Notes: a model not told the origin generated them from the letters alone. A stretch of 25,400 nt of DNA from an uncultured Bacilli bacterium (GCA_910588025.1 CAJUQG010000021.1:1-25400); one strand, 5' to 3'. Positions 7,553 to 15,981 are shown, counted from the first letter of the stretch. Made by a program: numbers and translations.

Positions 7553-8968
7553 ATGAAAATGAAATACAAAGTGGCATTGTTTATTTTAGGAGCCATGATT
7601 TTTGGAACATCTTGTATGGGAGTAAGTTATTCTTTGTGGGTACAAGAATTTGAAAGCAAAGAAACCAATACCATTAAAACTGGATGCTTTACGATTAACT
7701 TTGAAGAATTATCAAAGTCAATTAGTTTAAAAAATACTTATCCGATTAGTGATGAAAGAGCGTTAGAAAGTGCTCAAACCTCTTATCGTATGAAAGTAAC
7801 AAATACTTGTAATACCACGGATGCAGGATATTCGATTACCCTAAATACCGTTGGTGTGACAGGAACCAAGTTATCTGATGAAAAAGTAAAAGTAGCGATT
7901 GGCATAGATGGAAGCAAACCTTCGGCAGGATCTTTACTAAATACTATGGATATTAATACCGAAACCCAAAACCTAGAAATCGATGGTACTTTATTAACAT
8001 CTTATATTATTAATACTGGATATATTGAAAAAAATGCTTCAAAAACCTTTGATATTTATTTATGGGTTGATGAAAATGCTGGAAAAGAAGTAATGAATCA
8101 AAAATTTGAAGCAGCTATTGTCTTAACAAGCTATGCTACCAAAATGAATACCTTAGAATCAACGGTACAAATGGAAACTAGTGCCAGAAGTGGAACCAAT
8201 GGTATTATGGAAATAAAACATATGGATAGTACGTTAAGTAATGCAACATTTAAAAATACAGAATATCGTTATGTTGGTCAAAACCCTAATAATTATGTGT
8301 CTTTTAACAATGAAACATGGCGTATGATCGGTCTTGTAAATACTGTAGAGGGTCAACGAATTAAAATGATTAAAAACATTCCTCTACGTGATGCAATTGT
8401 CCGAAATACTACTCCAAACAATGATTGGAAAACCTCAGAACTACAAAATTACTATACCAATACTTATTACAATGCCCTTAGTTTAGAAAGCAAAAATATG
8501 ATTGAGACGATTACTTGGAATTTAGGTAGTGCCGAAAACTATAACACCAATGAAAATGGTACAGCGAATCACTGGTATGATTATGAAAGAAATACTTTAG
8601 TATTTGCTGGAAATGATGCTACATGGTCTGGCAAAATAGGCTTAATTAGTCCTAGTGATTATGCTTATGCAACAAGTGGTGGAAATACCTTTACTCAAAA
8701 TACTTGTATCAATACCGCTTTAACATCTTTATCAGAAGCAGCCGATTGTAGTGCCAATAACTGGTTATTCCTAGCCAATAAAGCTCAATGGTTTATGAAC
8801 CCTGCGATGACAAATCAAGAAAACTATTTTGCTCTAAATACAAGTGGTAATTTAGAAGAATTAAAAAGTGATGGAACCGTTGCTGATCGTCCCGCTATTT
8901 ATTTAAAACCTGGAATTACTGTAAAAGGTGGAAATGGAAGTGCTGGAAATCCATACATAATCAATTAG
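7553..8968 (+). CDS. Exported SipW/TasA-type surface protein
   Basis: A 471-residue exported protein. Residues 1-30 are basic then hydrophobic (MKMKYKVALFILGAMIFG) and run into SYSLW, followed by NTIKTGCFTINF. This resembles the signal-peptide and first strands of SipW-processed TasA/camelysin-like proteins. A beta-rich Ig-like region covers about 30-200. The C-terminal part (about 250-471) has RYVGQNPNNYVSFNNETWRM and NLGSAENYN, and ends DRPAIYLKPGITV. Modules of this kind (DUF6273-like) occur in large surface proteins of gut Bacillota. Four Cys around residues 385-400 (TQNTC, AADCS) may pair outside the cell. The ATG at 7553 is preferred to the GTG at 7544 because AGGG at 7541-7544 is its binding site. 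No SipW peptidase gene is nearby. It has its own promoter and terminator. Confidence 0.75.
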   Translation: MKMKYKVALFILGAMIFGTSCMGVSYSLWVQEFESKETNTIKTGCFTINFEELSKSISLKNTYPISDERALESAQTSYRMKVTNTCNTTDAGYSITLNTVGVTGTKLSDEKVKVAIGIDGSKPSAGSLLNTMDINTETQNLEIDGTLLTSYIINTGYIEKNASKTFDIYLWVDENAGKEVMNQKFEAAIVLTSYATKMNTLESTVQMETSARSGTNGIMEIKHMDSTLSNATFKNTEYRYVGQNPNNYVSFNNETWRMIGLVNTVEGQRIKMIKNIPLRDAIVRNTTPNNDWKTSELQNYYTNTYYNALSLESKNMIETITWNLGSAENYNTNENGTANHWYDYERNTLVFAGNDATWSGKIGLISPSDYAYATSGGNTFTQNTCINTALTSLSEAADCSANNWLFLANKAQWFMNPAMTNQENYFALNTSGNLEELKSDGTVADRPAIYLKPGITVKGGNGSAGNPYIIN

Positions 8969-8990
8969 AAAGGTTATCCTTTCTTTTTTT
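8967..8990 (+). terminator. Terminator after the surface protein gene
   Basis: The arms AGAAAGG (8967-8973) and CCTTTCT (8978-8984) enclose the loop TTAT and are followed by a T run to 8990. The stem starts inside the stop codon. Confidence 0.8.
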
Positions 8991-8995
8991 CTAAC

Positions 8996-9024
8996 TTGAC
9001 AATCCTAATAATCTACAATAATCT
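8996..9024 (+). promoter_or_regulatory. Promoter of the glycosyltransferase gene
   Basis: A consensus TTGACA (8996-9001) is followed after 17 bp by TAATCT (9019-9024), a weaker -10. It lies just before the AGAAAGAGG binding site. Confidence 0.45.
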
Positions 9025-9045
9025 ATATATAGAAAGAGGTATTTT

Positions 9046-9984
9046 ATGAAAAAAATAGGTGTGATCGTCCCATGCTGGAATGAAGAAGAATCCCTTCCAC
9101 TATTTTATCAAGAAATGACAAAAGTAATGAATCAAATGAAGGAACAGGACTTCGAAATCATGTTTATTAATGACGGTTCAAAAGATAATACTTTAAAAGT
9201 CATCAAAGAGTTAGCAAAAAAAGACAAACGCGTTCGTTTTCTTTCTTTTTCGCGAAATTTTGGCAAAGAGGCAGCAATTTACGCTGGACTACAAAATATT
9301 GATGGCGATTATATAACTTTGATGGATGCGGATTTACAAGATCCCCCAGCGAAATTAATTGAGATGTATGAAACTCTTCAAAAAAATAATTTAGATATCG
9401 TCGGTTTAAAAACGAATAATCATAAAAATTATGGTTTTTTAAGAAAATTTCTAACAGCTTGTTATTACAAAATAATCGGTTTATTAAGTACCGTACCTAT
9501 GGCTCCAAATGAACGTGATTATCGTTTGATGACAAGACAAGTAGTAGATTCAATATTAAAATTAACAGAATACAATCGATATTCCAAAGGTTTATTTAAT
9601 TTTGTTGGCTTTGATACGCTTTGGTTAACTTATGATGCCCCAAATCGTGTTGCTGGTCAAACAACGTTTAATTTTCGACGCTTATTTGCTTATGCTATGG
9701 ATGGAATTGTCGGATTTTCGACAAGACCATTACTTATATCTTCTTTTGTAGGAATTCTATTTTGTTTCATTGCCTTATTACTGATTTTGATTATTATTGC
9801 CAAAACCTTAATTTGGGGTGATCCTGTAAGTGGCTGGCCAAGTCTTGCTTGTATTATCATTTTTGTAAGTGGTGTTCAACTCTTTTTTCTAGGAGTCTTA
9901 GGGGAATACTTAGCTAAAATATATCTAGAAACCAAAAATCGTCCAATATATATCGTCAAAGAAACCGAAAAAAATTTAAAATAA
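9046..9984 (+). CDS. GT2 polyprenyl-phosphate glycosyltransferase (GtrB/CsbB type)
   Basis: A 312-residue family 2 glycosyltransferase of the GtrB/CsbB/dolichol-phosphate-mannose-synthase-like group. The GT-A domain begins VIVPCWNEEESLP, with FINDGSKDNTL at 40-50 and the metal-binding DAD at 94-96 inside LMDADLQDPP. Two C-terminal membrane helices lie at about 229-255 and 262-290. The usual reaction is transfer of a sugar from a nucleotide sugar to undecaprenyl phosphate on the inner face of the membrane. The product then decorates teichoic acid, capsule or surface proteins. No flippase or second transferase gene is adjacent, so the acceptor is unknown. It has its own promoter and terminator, and sits between the surface protein and pilus genes. 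Confidence 0.9.
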   Translation: MKKIGVIVPCWNEEESLPLFYQEMTKVMNQMKEQDFEIMFINDGSKDNTLKVIKELAKKDKRVRFLSFSRNFGKEAAIYAGLQNIDGDYITLMDADLQDPPAKLIEMYETLQKNNLDIVGLKTNNHKNYGFLRKFLTACYYKIIGLLSTVPMAPNERDYRLMTRQVVDSILKLTEYNRYSKGLFNFVGFDTLWLTYDAPNRVAGQTTFNFRRLFAYAMDGIVGFSTRPLLISSFVGILFCFIALLLILIIIAKTLIWGDPVSGWPSLACIIIFVSGVQLFFLGVLGEYLAKIYLETKNRPIYIVKETEKNLK

Positions 9985-10005
9985 GACAGGATTTCCTGTT
10001 TTTTT
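9983..10005 (+). terminator. Terminator after the glycosyltransferase
   Basis: AAGACAGG (9983-9990) and CCTGTTTT (9995-10002) pair over 8 bp with one wobble around the loop ATTT. A T run follows. It overlaps the stop codon. Confidence 0.75.
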
Positions 10006-10012
10006 CATTTTC

Positions 10013-10041
10013 TTGTCATCCGAAAATATCTCTGTTATAAT
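10013..10041 (+). promoter_or_regulatory. Promoter of the pilus operon
   Basis: TTGTCA (10013-10018), a 17-bp spacer and consensus TATAAT (10036-10041). It lies 21 bases before the pilin start codon and is among the best sigma-A-type promoters in the window. Confidence 0.75.
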
Positions 10042-10062
10042 GTTCATAATAGAGGTGATTTT

Positions 10063-10275
10063 ATGTTGAATCACAAAGGCCAAGCCTTAATAGAATATGT
10101 CTTAATTGTAGCCATTATTAGTGTCATAACCATAAGTTTGGTTAGTTATTTTGGTGGGTATTTAAAAGATTCTATTACCAAAACATCTTGTAGTTTAATT
10201 GACAAAGAATTTGAAAGCGGAGAAAATCCAGGAGAAGGAAAATGTGTAGACAAAAAAAACGAAACCACGCCTTAA
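10063..10275 (+). CDS. Flp/Fap-like type IVb pilin
   Basis: A 70-residue prepilin. A short basic leader (MLNHKG) is followed by the prepilin peptidase site after G6 and the mature start QALIEYVLIVAIIS. The conserved glutamate is at mature position +5 and a hydrophobic helix extends to about residue 30. This is the class III/type IVb signature of Flp pilins and TadE-like proteins. The soluble tail is short and holds two cysteines (TSCSLI and GKCVD) that could form a disulfide. As the first and smallest gene of the Tad locus, with its own strong promoter, it is the best candidate for the major subunit. An AGAGGTG binding site precedes the ATG. Confidence 0.85.
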   Translation: MLNHKGQALIEYVLIVAIISVITISLVSYFGGYLKDSITKTSCSLIDKEFESGENPGEGKCVDKKNETTP

Positions 10276-10303
10276 AGTTTTACTAAAATATTTAAGAAAA
10301 ATA

Positions 10304-10312
10304 TGATATAAT
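10304..10312 (+). promoter_or_regulatory. Extended -10 promoter before the TadE-like genes
   Basis: TGATATAAT (10304-10312) is a consensus extended -10 between the pilin and the next gene. Together with the upstream promoter it would allow separate dosage of major pilin and the assembly genes. The -35 is weak. Confidence 0.55.
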
Positions 10313-10338
10313 AAAAAACGATAATAGAGGGTGTGACT

Positions 10339-10689
10339 ATGATAAATCGCAAAGGTCAAGCATTAGTTGAATTTGTCATGATTCTTCCAATCTTTCTCTT
10401 TTTATTATTTGCTATAATCGATTTTGGCAAACTTCTTTATATCAAAAATAACTTAGAAAGTACGATGGATGAAGTAATTGATGATTATCGAAGTCGGGAA
10501 AATGTCGATGAAATCAATACCAAATTAAAACAAAAAAATGCGAATCAATGGGTTACATTAAAGAAAGAAGAAGAGTATCTGACCTTTTCTTTAAAAGAAG
10601 AAGTAGCACTTATCACCCCTGGATTAAATTTAATTTTAAAAAATCCGTTTGATGTCACAATAGAAAGGTCAATCAAACATGAATCGTAA
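10339..10689 (+). CDS. TadE-like pseudopilin
   Basis: A 116-residue TadE-family protein. The leader MINRKG is cleaved before QALVEFVMILPIFLFLLF, with glutamate at mature +5 and a single long hydrophobic helix. The polar domain (about residues 33-116) is likely outside the membrane. TadE proteins are minor pilus components processed by the Tad prepilin peptidase. The start is taken at the ATG at 10339 rather than the GTG at 10333, because AGAGGGTG supplies the binding site. Its 3' end overlaps the next gene by 11 bases, showing tight coupling. Confidence 0.85.
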   Translation: MINRKGQALVEFVMILPIFLFLLFAIIDFGKLLYIKNNLESTMDEVIDDYRSRENVDEINTKLKQKNANQWVTLKKEEEYLTFSLKEEVALITPGLNLILKNPFDVTIERSIKHES

Positions 10690-11056
10690 CGGTCAAACTT
10701 TAATTCTTTTTGTCATTATGATTCCTATTTTTATAGGGCTTGCTGCGTTAGTCATTGACTTAGGAATTCTTACACATGCCAAAAGTAAATTAGCTCATAC
10801 TACGGAAACTATTTTAAAAGAGTGTTATCAAAAACGTATGACTAGTAATATTGAAGAAGAAATTGCCGACCGTTTTGTGAAAAATGGAATATCCATAGAG
10901 CATTTGCAAGTAGAATCCACATCTTCCTCCCTTAAAATATCTAATGAGGATACCGTAAAAAGTGTATTTGGACGCTTATTAGGGTTAGAAGAATATCACG
11001 TGAAAACGACTAAAACGATGCAAGAAAAAGATGAAGAGAACAGATCAAAAGAATAA
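10679..11056 (+). CDS. TadG/TadE-like pseudopilin without the +5 glutamate
   Basis: A 125-residue protein with the leader MNRNG followed by QTLILFVIMIPIFIGLAALVID, the membrane segment typical of TadG/TadE N-termini. Position +5 of the mature form is leucine, not the glutamate that pilins use for assembly. This fits a TadG-like anchor rather than a subunit packed in the filament. The polar part is about 90 residues, far shorter than classical TadG with its von Willebrand A domain, so no such domain is present. It overlaps the preceding gene by 11 bases and is followed 15 bases later by tadZ. Confidence 0.75.
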   Translation: MNRNGQTLILFVIMIPIFIGLAALVIDLGILTHAKSKLAHTTETILKECYQKRMTSNIEEEIADRFVKNGISIEHLQVESTSSSLKISNEDTVKSVFGRLLGLEEYHVKTTKTMQEKDEENRSKE

Positions 11057-11071
11057 GAAAAGAGGGCAAAC

Positions 11072-11854
11072 ATGATACGAAAAAAAGGTAAATCATTATG
11101 TATTTTTGGAGCCAAAGGAGGAGTAGGTAAAACTTCAACCACGATTAATATGGCTGGTATCTTTGAAACCATTGAAAAAAAAGTATTAATCATTGATATG
11201 GACTTATCTGGTGGTGGAATTGCTACAGCCCTAAATACTCCTTTTACCAGCACAATATATAATTTCGTCGATGATTATAGTAATAATCGTTACAAAGATT
11301 TTAAAAACTACATTACCACTTATGATAAATTCATCGATATTTTACCTTGTCCAAAAGATCCACGACAAGCAAATAAAATTGATTCAAAATATATTGATAT
11401 TCTTCTTGATAAAGCTCTATACAATTATGATATTGTTCTAATTGATACCAATCATGACTTAGATGAAAAAAATTTAGTGATTTTAGATAATGTCGACCTA
11501 ATCTTATTTATTATGACCAATGACCCATTAGATATTAAAAATATGAAATCACTCGTTAGTATTTTTAGAGATTTAGAAAAAACAAATTATAAAATTCTCT
11601 TAAACAATAGTATCAATCCTTATAAAAAATATTTTTCTTTGTTCGACTTACGAAATATTTTAAAATCTAATATCGATTATACACTGTCTAGTGAATTTTT
11701 CTTAAAAAACTTCGACGAATATGTTATGAATGGTAAAATCATTTCGTTAGAACCAAAAATGCCTAATATTTTTGCGAAAGACTTTTCTACCATGATGAGC
11801 ATTGCGGCAGATGTCACCAAAGAAAAGGAGGAAAATCCTCATGACGAAGAATAG
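11072..11854 (+). CDS. tadZ: TadZ/CpaE-like MinD-type ATPase
   Basis: A 260-residue P-loop ATPase of the ParA/MinD group. The deviant Walker A reads KGGVGKTS (residues 15-22), followed by LIIDMDLSGGG and a Walker-B-like IVLIDTNHDL. In Tad loci, proteins of this type (TadZ, CpaE) localise the pilus machine at a chosen place on the membrane. There is no N-terminal receiver-like domain as found in CpaE, so the protein is the short form. The binding site is AGAGGG. Its end overlaps the start of the TadA ATPase gene by 14 bases. Confidence 0.82.
   Translation: MIRKKGKSLCIFGAKGGVGKTSTTINMAGIFETIEKKVLIIDMDLSGGGIATALNTPFTSTIYNFVDDYSNNRYKDFKNYITTYDKFIDILPCPKDPRQANKIDSKYIDILLDKALYNYDIVLIDTNHDLDEKNLVILDNVDLILFIMTNDPLDIKNMKSLVSIFRDLEKTNYKILLNNSINPYKKYFSLFDLRNILKSNIDYTLSSEFFLKNFDEYVMNGKIISLEPKMPNIFAKDFSTMMSIAADVTKEKEENPHDEE
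11828..11843 (+). promoter_or_regulatory. Shine-Dalgarno hairpin at the tadA start
   Basis: GAGGA (11828-11832) pairs perfectly with TCCTC (11836-11840) around AAA, and the ATG begins at 11841. The Shine-Dalgarno AGGAGG is therefore buried in a small stem. Ribosomes finishing tadZ (stop at 11854) would open it, a layout suited to translational coupling. Confidence 0.5.
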
Positions 11855-13175
11855 CTTATTAGATGCGTTTAATATTAAACGTCAAGAAACTCGTTCTAAT
11901 TTGATAAATGATTATGAAATTTTTCCAGATAAAAAACTATTAGATGAATTGCGTACCAGAATTGTCGTTGATATTATTGATTCAGAAATTCCTGAAGATA
12001 AATTATTGGATCAATTTATTAATGATGAAATTGACAAAAACATCGAAGGTTATGATTTATCTAACTTAGAGCGTACCCACTTATTTAATTTAATCGATAA
12101 TGAAATCAACGGTTATGGACCTTTAACAGAATTATTAGAAGACAAAAATATTACAGAAATTATGGTCAATAGTCCCAAAGAAATATATATTGAAATCGAT
12201 GGTCAAATCATCAAAGATGAAAGTGTTTCTTTTATTAATGACGAACATATTATAAGAACCATTCAACGTTTAATTGGACCTTTAGGAAGAACCATTGATT
12301 CCTCAAATCCTATGGTCGATTCAAGACTTGCTGATGGTTCCCGTATCAACGCTGTCATACCTCCTTTATCTACCAAAGGACCTGTCATAACCATTCGTAA
12401 ATTTAAAAGTGAAATGACCTCAGTCGATGATTTTATAAGAATTGGTTCCATGACACCTTATATGGCCACTTTTTTAGATGCAGCCGTAAGAGGAAAATGT
12501 AACATTATCATTTGTGGAGGAACCGGTTCAGGAAAAACTACCTTACTAAATATTTTAAGCGGTTTTATTTCTCATGATGAGCGAATCATTACGATTGAAG
12601 ACGCTGCTGAATTAAGATTAAATCAAACACATGTCATTTCTTTAGAAACCAGAGTTACCAATTATACCAAAGATGGAGAAGTAACTATTCGTGATTTAGT
12701 CATCAATAGTCTTCGTATGCGACCTGACCGTATCATTGTTGGAGAAGTTCGGGGAAAAGAAGCCTTTGATATGCTTCAAGCTATGAATACTGGTCATGAT
12801 GGGTCTATGACTACACTACATGCCAATAGTTCGAAAGATGCCTTAAATCGATTAGAAACAATGGTTTTAATGAGTGGATTAGAAATACCAGTCAAGGCAA
12901 TTCGAGAATATATTGTCAATGCCATTGATTTAATTGTGAATATTGAAAGAATGAGTGATGGCCGAAGAAAAGTTACTTCTATTACAGAATTAACAGGCAT
13001 GAAAGAAAACGAAATCGAACTACGAGAAATTTTCGCCTTTCAACAAACAGGTCTAACGAATAATAAAGAAGTAGATGGCGAATACATTTTTAATCATTTA
13101 GAAATACCAAATGTTTATCAAAAAATTTCCTCAAAAGGAATTACCGACCTTGATGACATGTTTCATCAAGAATAA
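11841..13175 (+). CDS. tadA: TadA/CpaF secretion ATPase
   Basis: A 444-residue hexameric ATPase of the type II/IV secretion (GspE/VirB11) superfamily that powers Tad pilus assembly. The N-terminal part (1-200) carries GYGPLTELLEDKNITEIMVN, typical of CpaF. Walker A is GGTGSGKTT (226-234). DRIIVGEVRGKEAFDML contains the Walker B/Asp-box region, and GSMTTLHANS is the His-box. The sequence is complete. The ATG at 11841 is chosen over an upstream in-frame ATG because AGGAGG lies directly ahead. It overlaps tadZ by 14 bases and is followed 16 bases later by tadB. Confidence 0.93.
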   Translation: MTKNSLLDAFNIKRQETRSNLINDYEIFPDKKLLDELRTRIVVDIIDSEIPEDKLLDQFINDEIDKNIEGYDLSNLERTHLFNLIDNEINGYGPLTELLEDKNITEIMVNSPKEIYIEIDGQIIKDESVSFINDEHIIRTIQRLIGPLGRTIDSSNPMVDSRLADGSRINAVIPPLSTKGPVITIRKFKSEMTSVDDFIRIGSMTPYMATFLDAAVRGKCNIIICGGTGSGKTTLLNILSGFISHDERIITIEDAAELRLNQTHVISLETRVTNYTKDGEVTIRDLVINSLRMRPDRIIVGEVRGKEAFDMLQAMNTGHDGSMTTLHANSSKDALNRLETMVLMSGLEIPVKAIREYIVNAIDLIVNIERMSDGRRKVTSITELTGMKENEIELREIFAFQQTGLTNNKEVDGEYIFNHLEIPNVYQKISSKGITDLDDMFHQE

Positions 13176-13191
13176 ATAGAAAGGAGTCAAT

Positions 13192-14190
13192 ATGAGTAGC
13201 ATCAAATGGATTTTACAAATACTTGTCCTTTTCTGTGCTTTATTTTTCCTTTTCCTTTTTTTAAGAGAACTAAAAGCATTAAAATATCAACGAAGATTTG
13301 CCAAATTTGCTCTAACTTCCATTCATGATCAAGAAAAATCATTTTTTGATATTTTCAGTCATCATCTTTGGTGTTTTACTCATAAATTGAGTCGTATTTT
13401 AGAAAAAAGTCAAGTCTTACGTACTTTAAGTGATTCTTATGAACGGCACATTAGTTTTGAAGAAAAAAAGCAAAAAAATAAAATGGACTATATTTCTTTA
13501 AAATTTTTAACATCTTTTAGTTTTCTTTCTTTACTAATATTAACCATCATTTTTACTTCAACTAATATTAATGTGATTCATGTTTTAAGTGCAGTATTCA
13601 TAGGATTTTTTATCCCAGACATAATACTAGCACTTAAAATGCAACAAAAACAAAAACAAATTGAAGATGATTTACTAAAAGCCATTATCATAATGAATAA
13701 TAGTTTTAAATCTGGAAGAAATATTATGCAAGCTGTAGAAATAGTAAAAACAGAGCTCGATGGTCCGATAAGTGATGAATTTAAAAAAATTCATATGGAT
13801 ATGACTTATGGTTTGCGTTTAGAAGTCGTATTTAAAAGGTTTTATGAGCGAGTAAAATTAGAAGATGCCAAATACATTACTTCCGCTTTAACTTTACTAA
13901 ATCGTACAGGAGGAAATATCGTTCACGTTTTCTCAAGTATTGAAAAATCGTTTTATGATAAAAAGAAACTACAAAATGAAATGAAAAGCTTAACAGCCTC
14001 TAGTATTTTTGTCTTTCGTATTTTAGTTTTTTTACCTATTTTATTTTCTCTAGCTATTCTGCTTTTAAATCCAACTTATTTTAATCCTTTTTTTGAAACA
14101 CCTTTTGGTTTCCTAAGTTTTATCTTTATTCTGATATTGTATATTAGCTATATATTTACCATAAAAAAAGTATTGAAGGTGAAAATGTAA
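13192..14190 (+). CDS. tadB: TadB-like inner membrane platform protein
   Basis: A 332-residue membrane protein with an N-terminal helix (about 7-26), a pair of central helices (about 102-148) and a C-terminal pair (about 270-325). Between them is a cytoplasmic T2SSF domain containing AIIIMNNSFKSGRNIMQAVE and LTLLNRTGGNIVHVF. In the Tad machine TadB and TadC form the platform that couples the TadA ATPase to pilin insertion. The binding site AAAGGAG precedes the ATG. The stop codon shares a base with the tadC start (TAATG), which implies coupled translation. Confidence 0.88.
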   Translation: MSSIKWILQILVLFCALFFLFLFLRELKALKYQRRFAKFALTSIHDQEKSFFDIFSHHLWCFTHKLSRILEKSQVLRTLSDSYERHISFEEKKQKNKMDYISLKFLTSFSFLSLLILTIIFTSTNINVIHVLSAVFIGFFIPDIILALKMQQKQKQIEDDLLKAIIIMNNSFKSGRNIMQAVEIVKTELDGPISDEFKKIHMDMTYGLRLEVVFKRFYERVKLEDAKYITSALTLLNRTGGNIVHVFSSIEKSFYDKKKLQNEMKSLTASSIFVFRILVFLPILFSLAILLLNPTYFNPFFETPFGFLSFIFILILYISYIFTIKKVLKVKM

Positions 14191-14891
14191 TGAAAAAAGA
14201 ACATAATATCGCCAAACGAATTTTTCGTTTACAAACGATCAAAAAAATTGACAAAAAAATAAAATTGTTAGGAAATACAAATTATCAAACCTTTCCATTT
14301 CTAAATATTCGTTTATTTTTATCTTGCTTCCTTTTTTTTATCACTTTATTTTTTCTAAAAAATGGCTATATACTAGCTCCTTTACTAACTGCCTTTTTTT
14401 ATTTAGGTAGCGAAATTCTTTTCTTAGATATTCCTATAAAAAGAAGAGGCAAAAAACTAGAACATGAAGCTATTTTCTTTTTTGAAATTTTATCCTTAAC
14501 TTTAGAGGGAGGAAAAAGTTTAAATGTTGCTTTAGAGTTAACCTCAAAGAATGTAGATAGTGAATTAGCAAGTGAATTCCAAAGTGCATTAAAAGAAATC
14601 CATTATGGGAAAAGTTTTACCGAATGTTTAGACGATTTAAAAAAACGTCTTCCAAGTGATGCCATCAATAATGTCATCCTAAATATTACCGAGTCCAGTG
14701 TATTTGGCAACAATATGATTGAATCATTAAACAACCAATTAGACTTTTTAAGAGATAAACAACTTCTTGAAATAAAAGAAGAAATCGCTAAATTACCAAC
14801 AAAAATTAGTGTGATATCAGTAATTTTCTTTATCCCTATTATGCTTCTTGTAATTCTTGCCCCTGTTATATTAACATTTATCTTTAAATAG
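14190..14891 (+). CDS. tadC: TadC-like inner membrane platform protein
   Basis: A 233-residue T2SSF protein with membrane helices at about 42-80 and at the C-terminus (about 205-232). The platform motif FFEILSLTLEGGKSLNVALE is followed by a second half with SSVFGNNMIESLNNQL. It is shorter than many TadC proteins but complete in layout. It is the last clear gene of the pilus operon. A weak TTGTC/GACAA hairpin follows at 14894-14908 but lacks a good T run, so I do not call it a terminator. Confidence 0.85.
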   Translation: MKKEHNIAKRIFRLQTIKKIDKKIKLLGNTNYQTFPFLNIRLFLSCFLFFITLFFLKNGYILAPLLTAFFYLGSEILFLDIPIKRRGKKLEHEAIFFFEILSLTLEGGKSLNVALELTSKNVDSELASEFQSALKEIHYGKSFTECLDDLKKRLPSDAINNVILNITESSVFGNNMIESLNNQLDFLRDKQLLEIKEEIAKLPTKISVISVIFFIPIMLLVILAPVILTFIFK

Positions 14892-14901
14892 TGTTGTCAA
14901 C

Positions 14902-14930
14902 GAGACAAATTTCCAAAAAAATGTTAAAGT
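14902..14930 (+). promoter_or_regulatory. Possible promoter of the 246-aa gene
   Basis: GAGACA (14902-14907), a 17-bp spacer and TAAAGT (14925-14930) with a TGn extension. Each element is imperfect. Confidence 0.35.
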
Positions 14931-14955
14931 ACACCTCAAATGAGGGGGATTTAAA

Positions 14956-15696
14956 ATGAATTCAAAAAAATTAAATGAGACAACAAAAAAGAAATTAAAA
15001 ATAGCTAGAAATCTTTTAATCGGATTAGGGGGATTAACTTTATTAACTGTTTCATCAGAAAAAGAAGTAAATCCTAATAATTTTACTAATAGAAGTGAAA
15101 TTACTATGCTAACGAGAAAAAAGCGGTTTTATGAAGACAAATATTCTCGAAATAGTGTAGGGGTTATTAAAGATGTAAATGAATTTATTCCGTTTATTCG
15201 TTGGAAGGGTATTTACTATACTTTAGATCCATTTGAAGAAATAGGGGCATTTATTTCACCTGAAAATGGAGTTCGAGGAATTTATCAAAATGGTGAATTA
15301 AAATATTTCACATGGCAAATTCTTGATTTTGCTAAATGTGATCCAAATGTTGAATATAATTATGAGACAATTACTTCGTTTAATTATAATTCTTACAAAA
15401 ATTTAGCAAACGAATATTTTGAAAATATAGGCTATAATTATGAAAACTGGAAAATTTATGAGATTAAAAATATCACTACAAATCTAAAAAAATTTATTGT
15501 TGGTGTGCAACTAAATGGTACAGAAGTTTTTAACATGAAGACCTTTAGAATAGAAGAATATATGGGTTGTTCCATCAAAGAAGTTTATTTGGAAAACCAA
15601 GAAGAACTTTATTCGTATAATCAGGGCCTAGATGAAGTTTTAGAAATACTAGAAAATTATAAACATGACAATAGCAAAAGAACTTTAGAACGTTAA
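14956..15696 (+). CDS. Membrane-anchored or exported hypothetical protein
   Basis: A 246-residue protein that I do not recognise. The N-terminus is highly basic (KKLNETTKKKLKIARN) followed by a short hydrophobic segment (LLIGLGGLTLLTV, about residues 21-33). It could be a signal peptide or signal anchor. The remainder is rich in Tyr, Asn and Glu, with a mid-domain having RWKGIYYTLDPFEE and FDAK-like hydrophilic turns. There are two widely spaced cysteines and no catalytic motif that I can name. A strong GAGGGGG binding site lies at 14942-14948. It follows the Tad operon and is closed by the terminator at 15724-15748. A link with the pilus is only positional. Confidence 0.72.
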   Translation: MNSKKLNETTKKKLKIARNLLIGLGGLTLLTVSSEKEVNPNNFTNRSEITMLTRKKRFYEDKYSRNSVGVIKDVNEFIPFIRWKGIYYTLDPFEEIGAFISPENGVRGIYQNGELKYFTWQILDFAKCDPNVEYNYETITSFNYNSYKNLANEYFENIGYNYENWKIYEIKNITTNLKKFIVGVQLNGTEVFNMKTFRIEEYMGCSIKEVYLENQEELYSYNQGLDEVLEILENYKHDNSKRTLER

Positions 15697-15723
15697 TCTG
15701 TTGAAAGGCTACGATGAAAGAGT

Positions 15724-15748
15724 CCTATTTTCAAAAATAGGCTTTTTT
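15724..15748 (+). terminator. Terminator after the 246-aa gene
   Basis: CCTATTT (15724-15730) and AAATAGG (15735-15741) pair around the loop TCAA, then a T run at 15743-15748. The rest of the 15749-15926 spacer shows no gene or repeat that I can see. Confidence 0.75.
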
Positions 15749-15926
15749 GATTGAAATCTTAAATTGCACCAATCTTCTCCATTAGATTATGCCGTCCAAT
15801 GAATCCTATGATAAGTTACTTTACTAAAATTCGTAATAGTTCGAAAACGATTTATGATTAATGACTAATGGCTACTATTTTTCCTATCAACATTTTAATA
15901 TCATTTAATATACAAGTGTTTTTTGT

Positions 15927-15954
15927 TTGCATATTTTAAAATACTTGCTATAAT
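15927..15954 (+). promoter_or_regulatory. Promoter of the zinc peptidase-like gene
   Basis: TTGCAT (15927-15932), a 16-bp spacer and TATAAT (15949-15954) with an upstream TG (15946-15947) forming an extended -10. It is a strong promoter 27 bases before the start codon. Confidence 0.65.
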
Positions 15955-15981
15955 ATCATGTAATAAAAAAGGGGTTAATCT

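Noticed and set aside
14894..14908. TTGTC/GACAA hairpin after tadC as a terminator
   Set aside because: The stem is only 5 bp and no T run follows.
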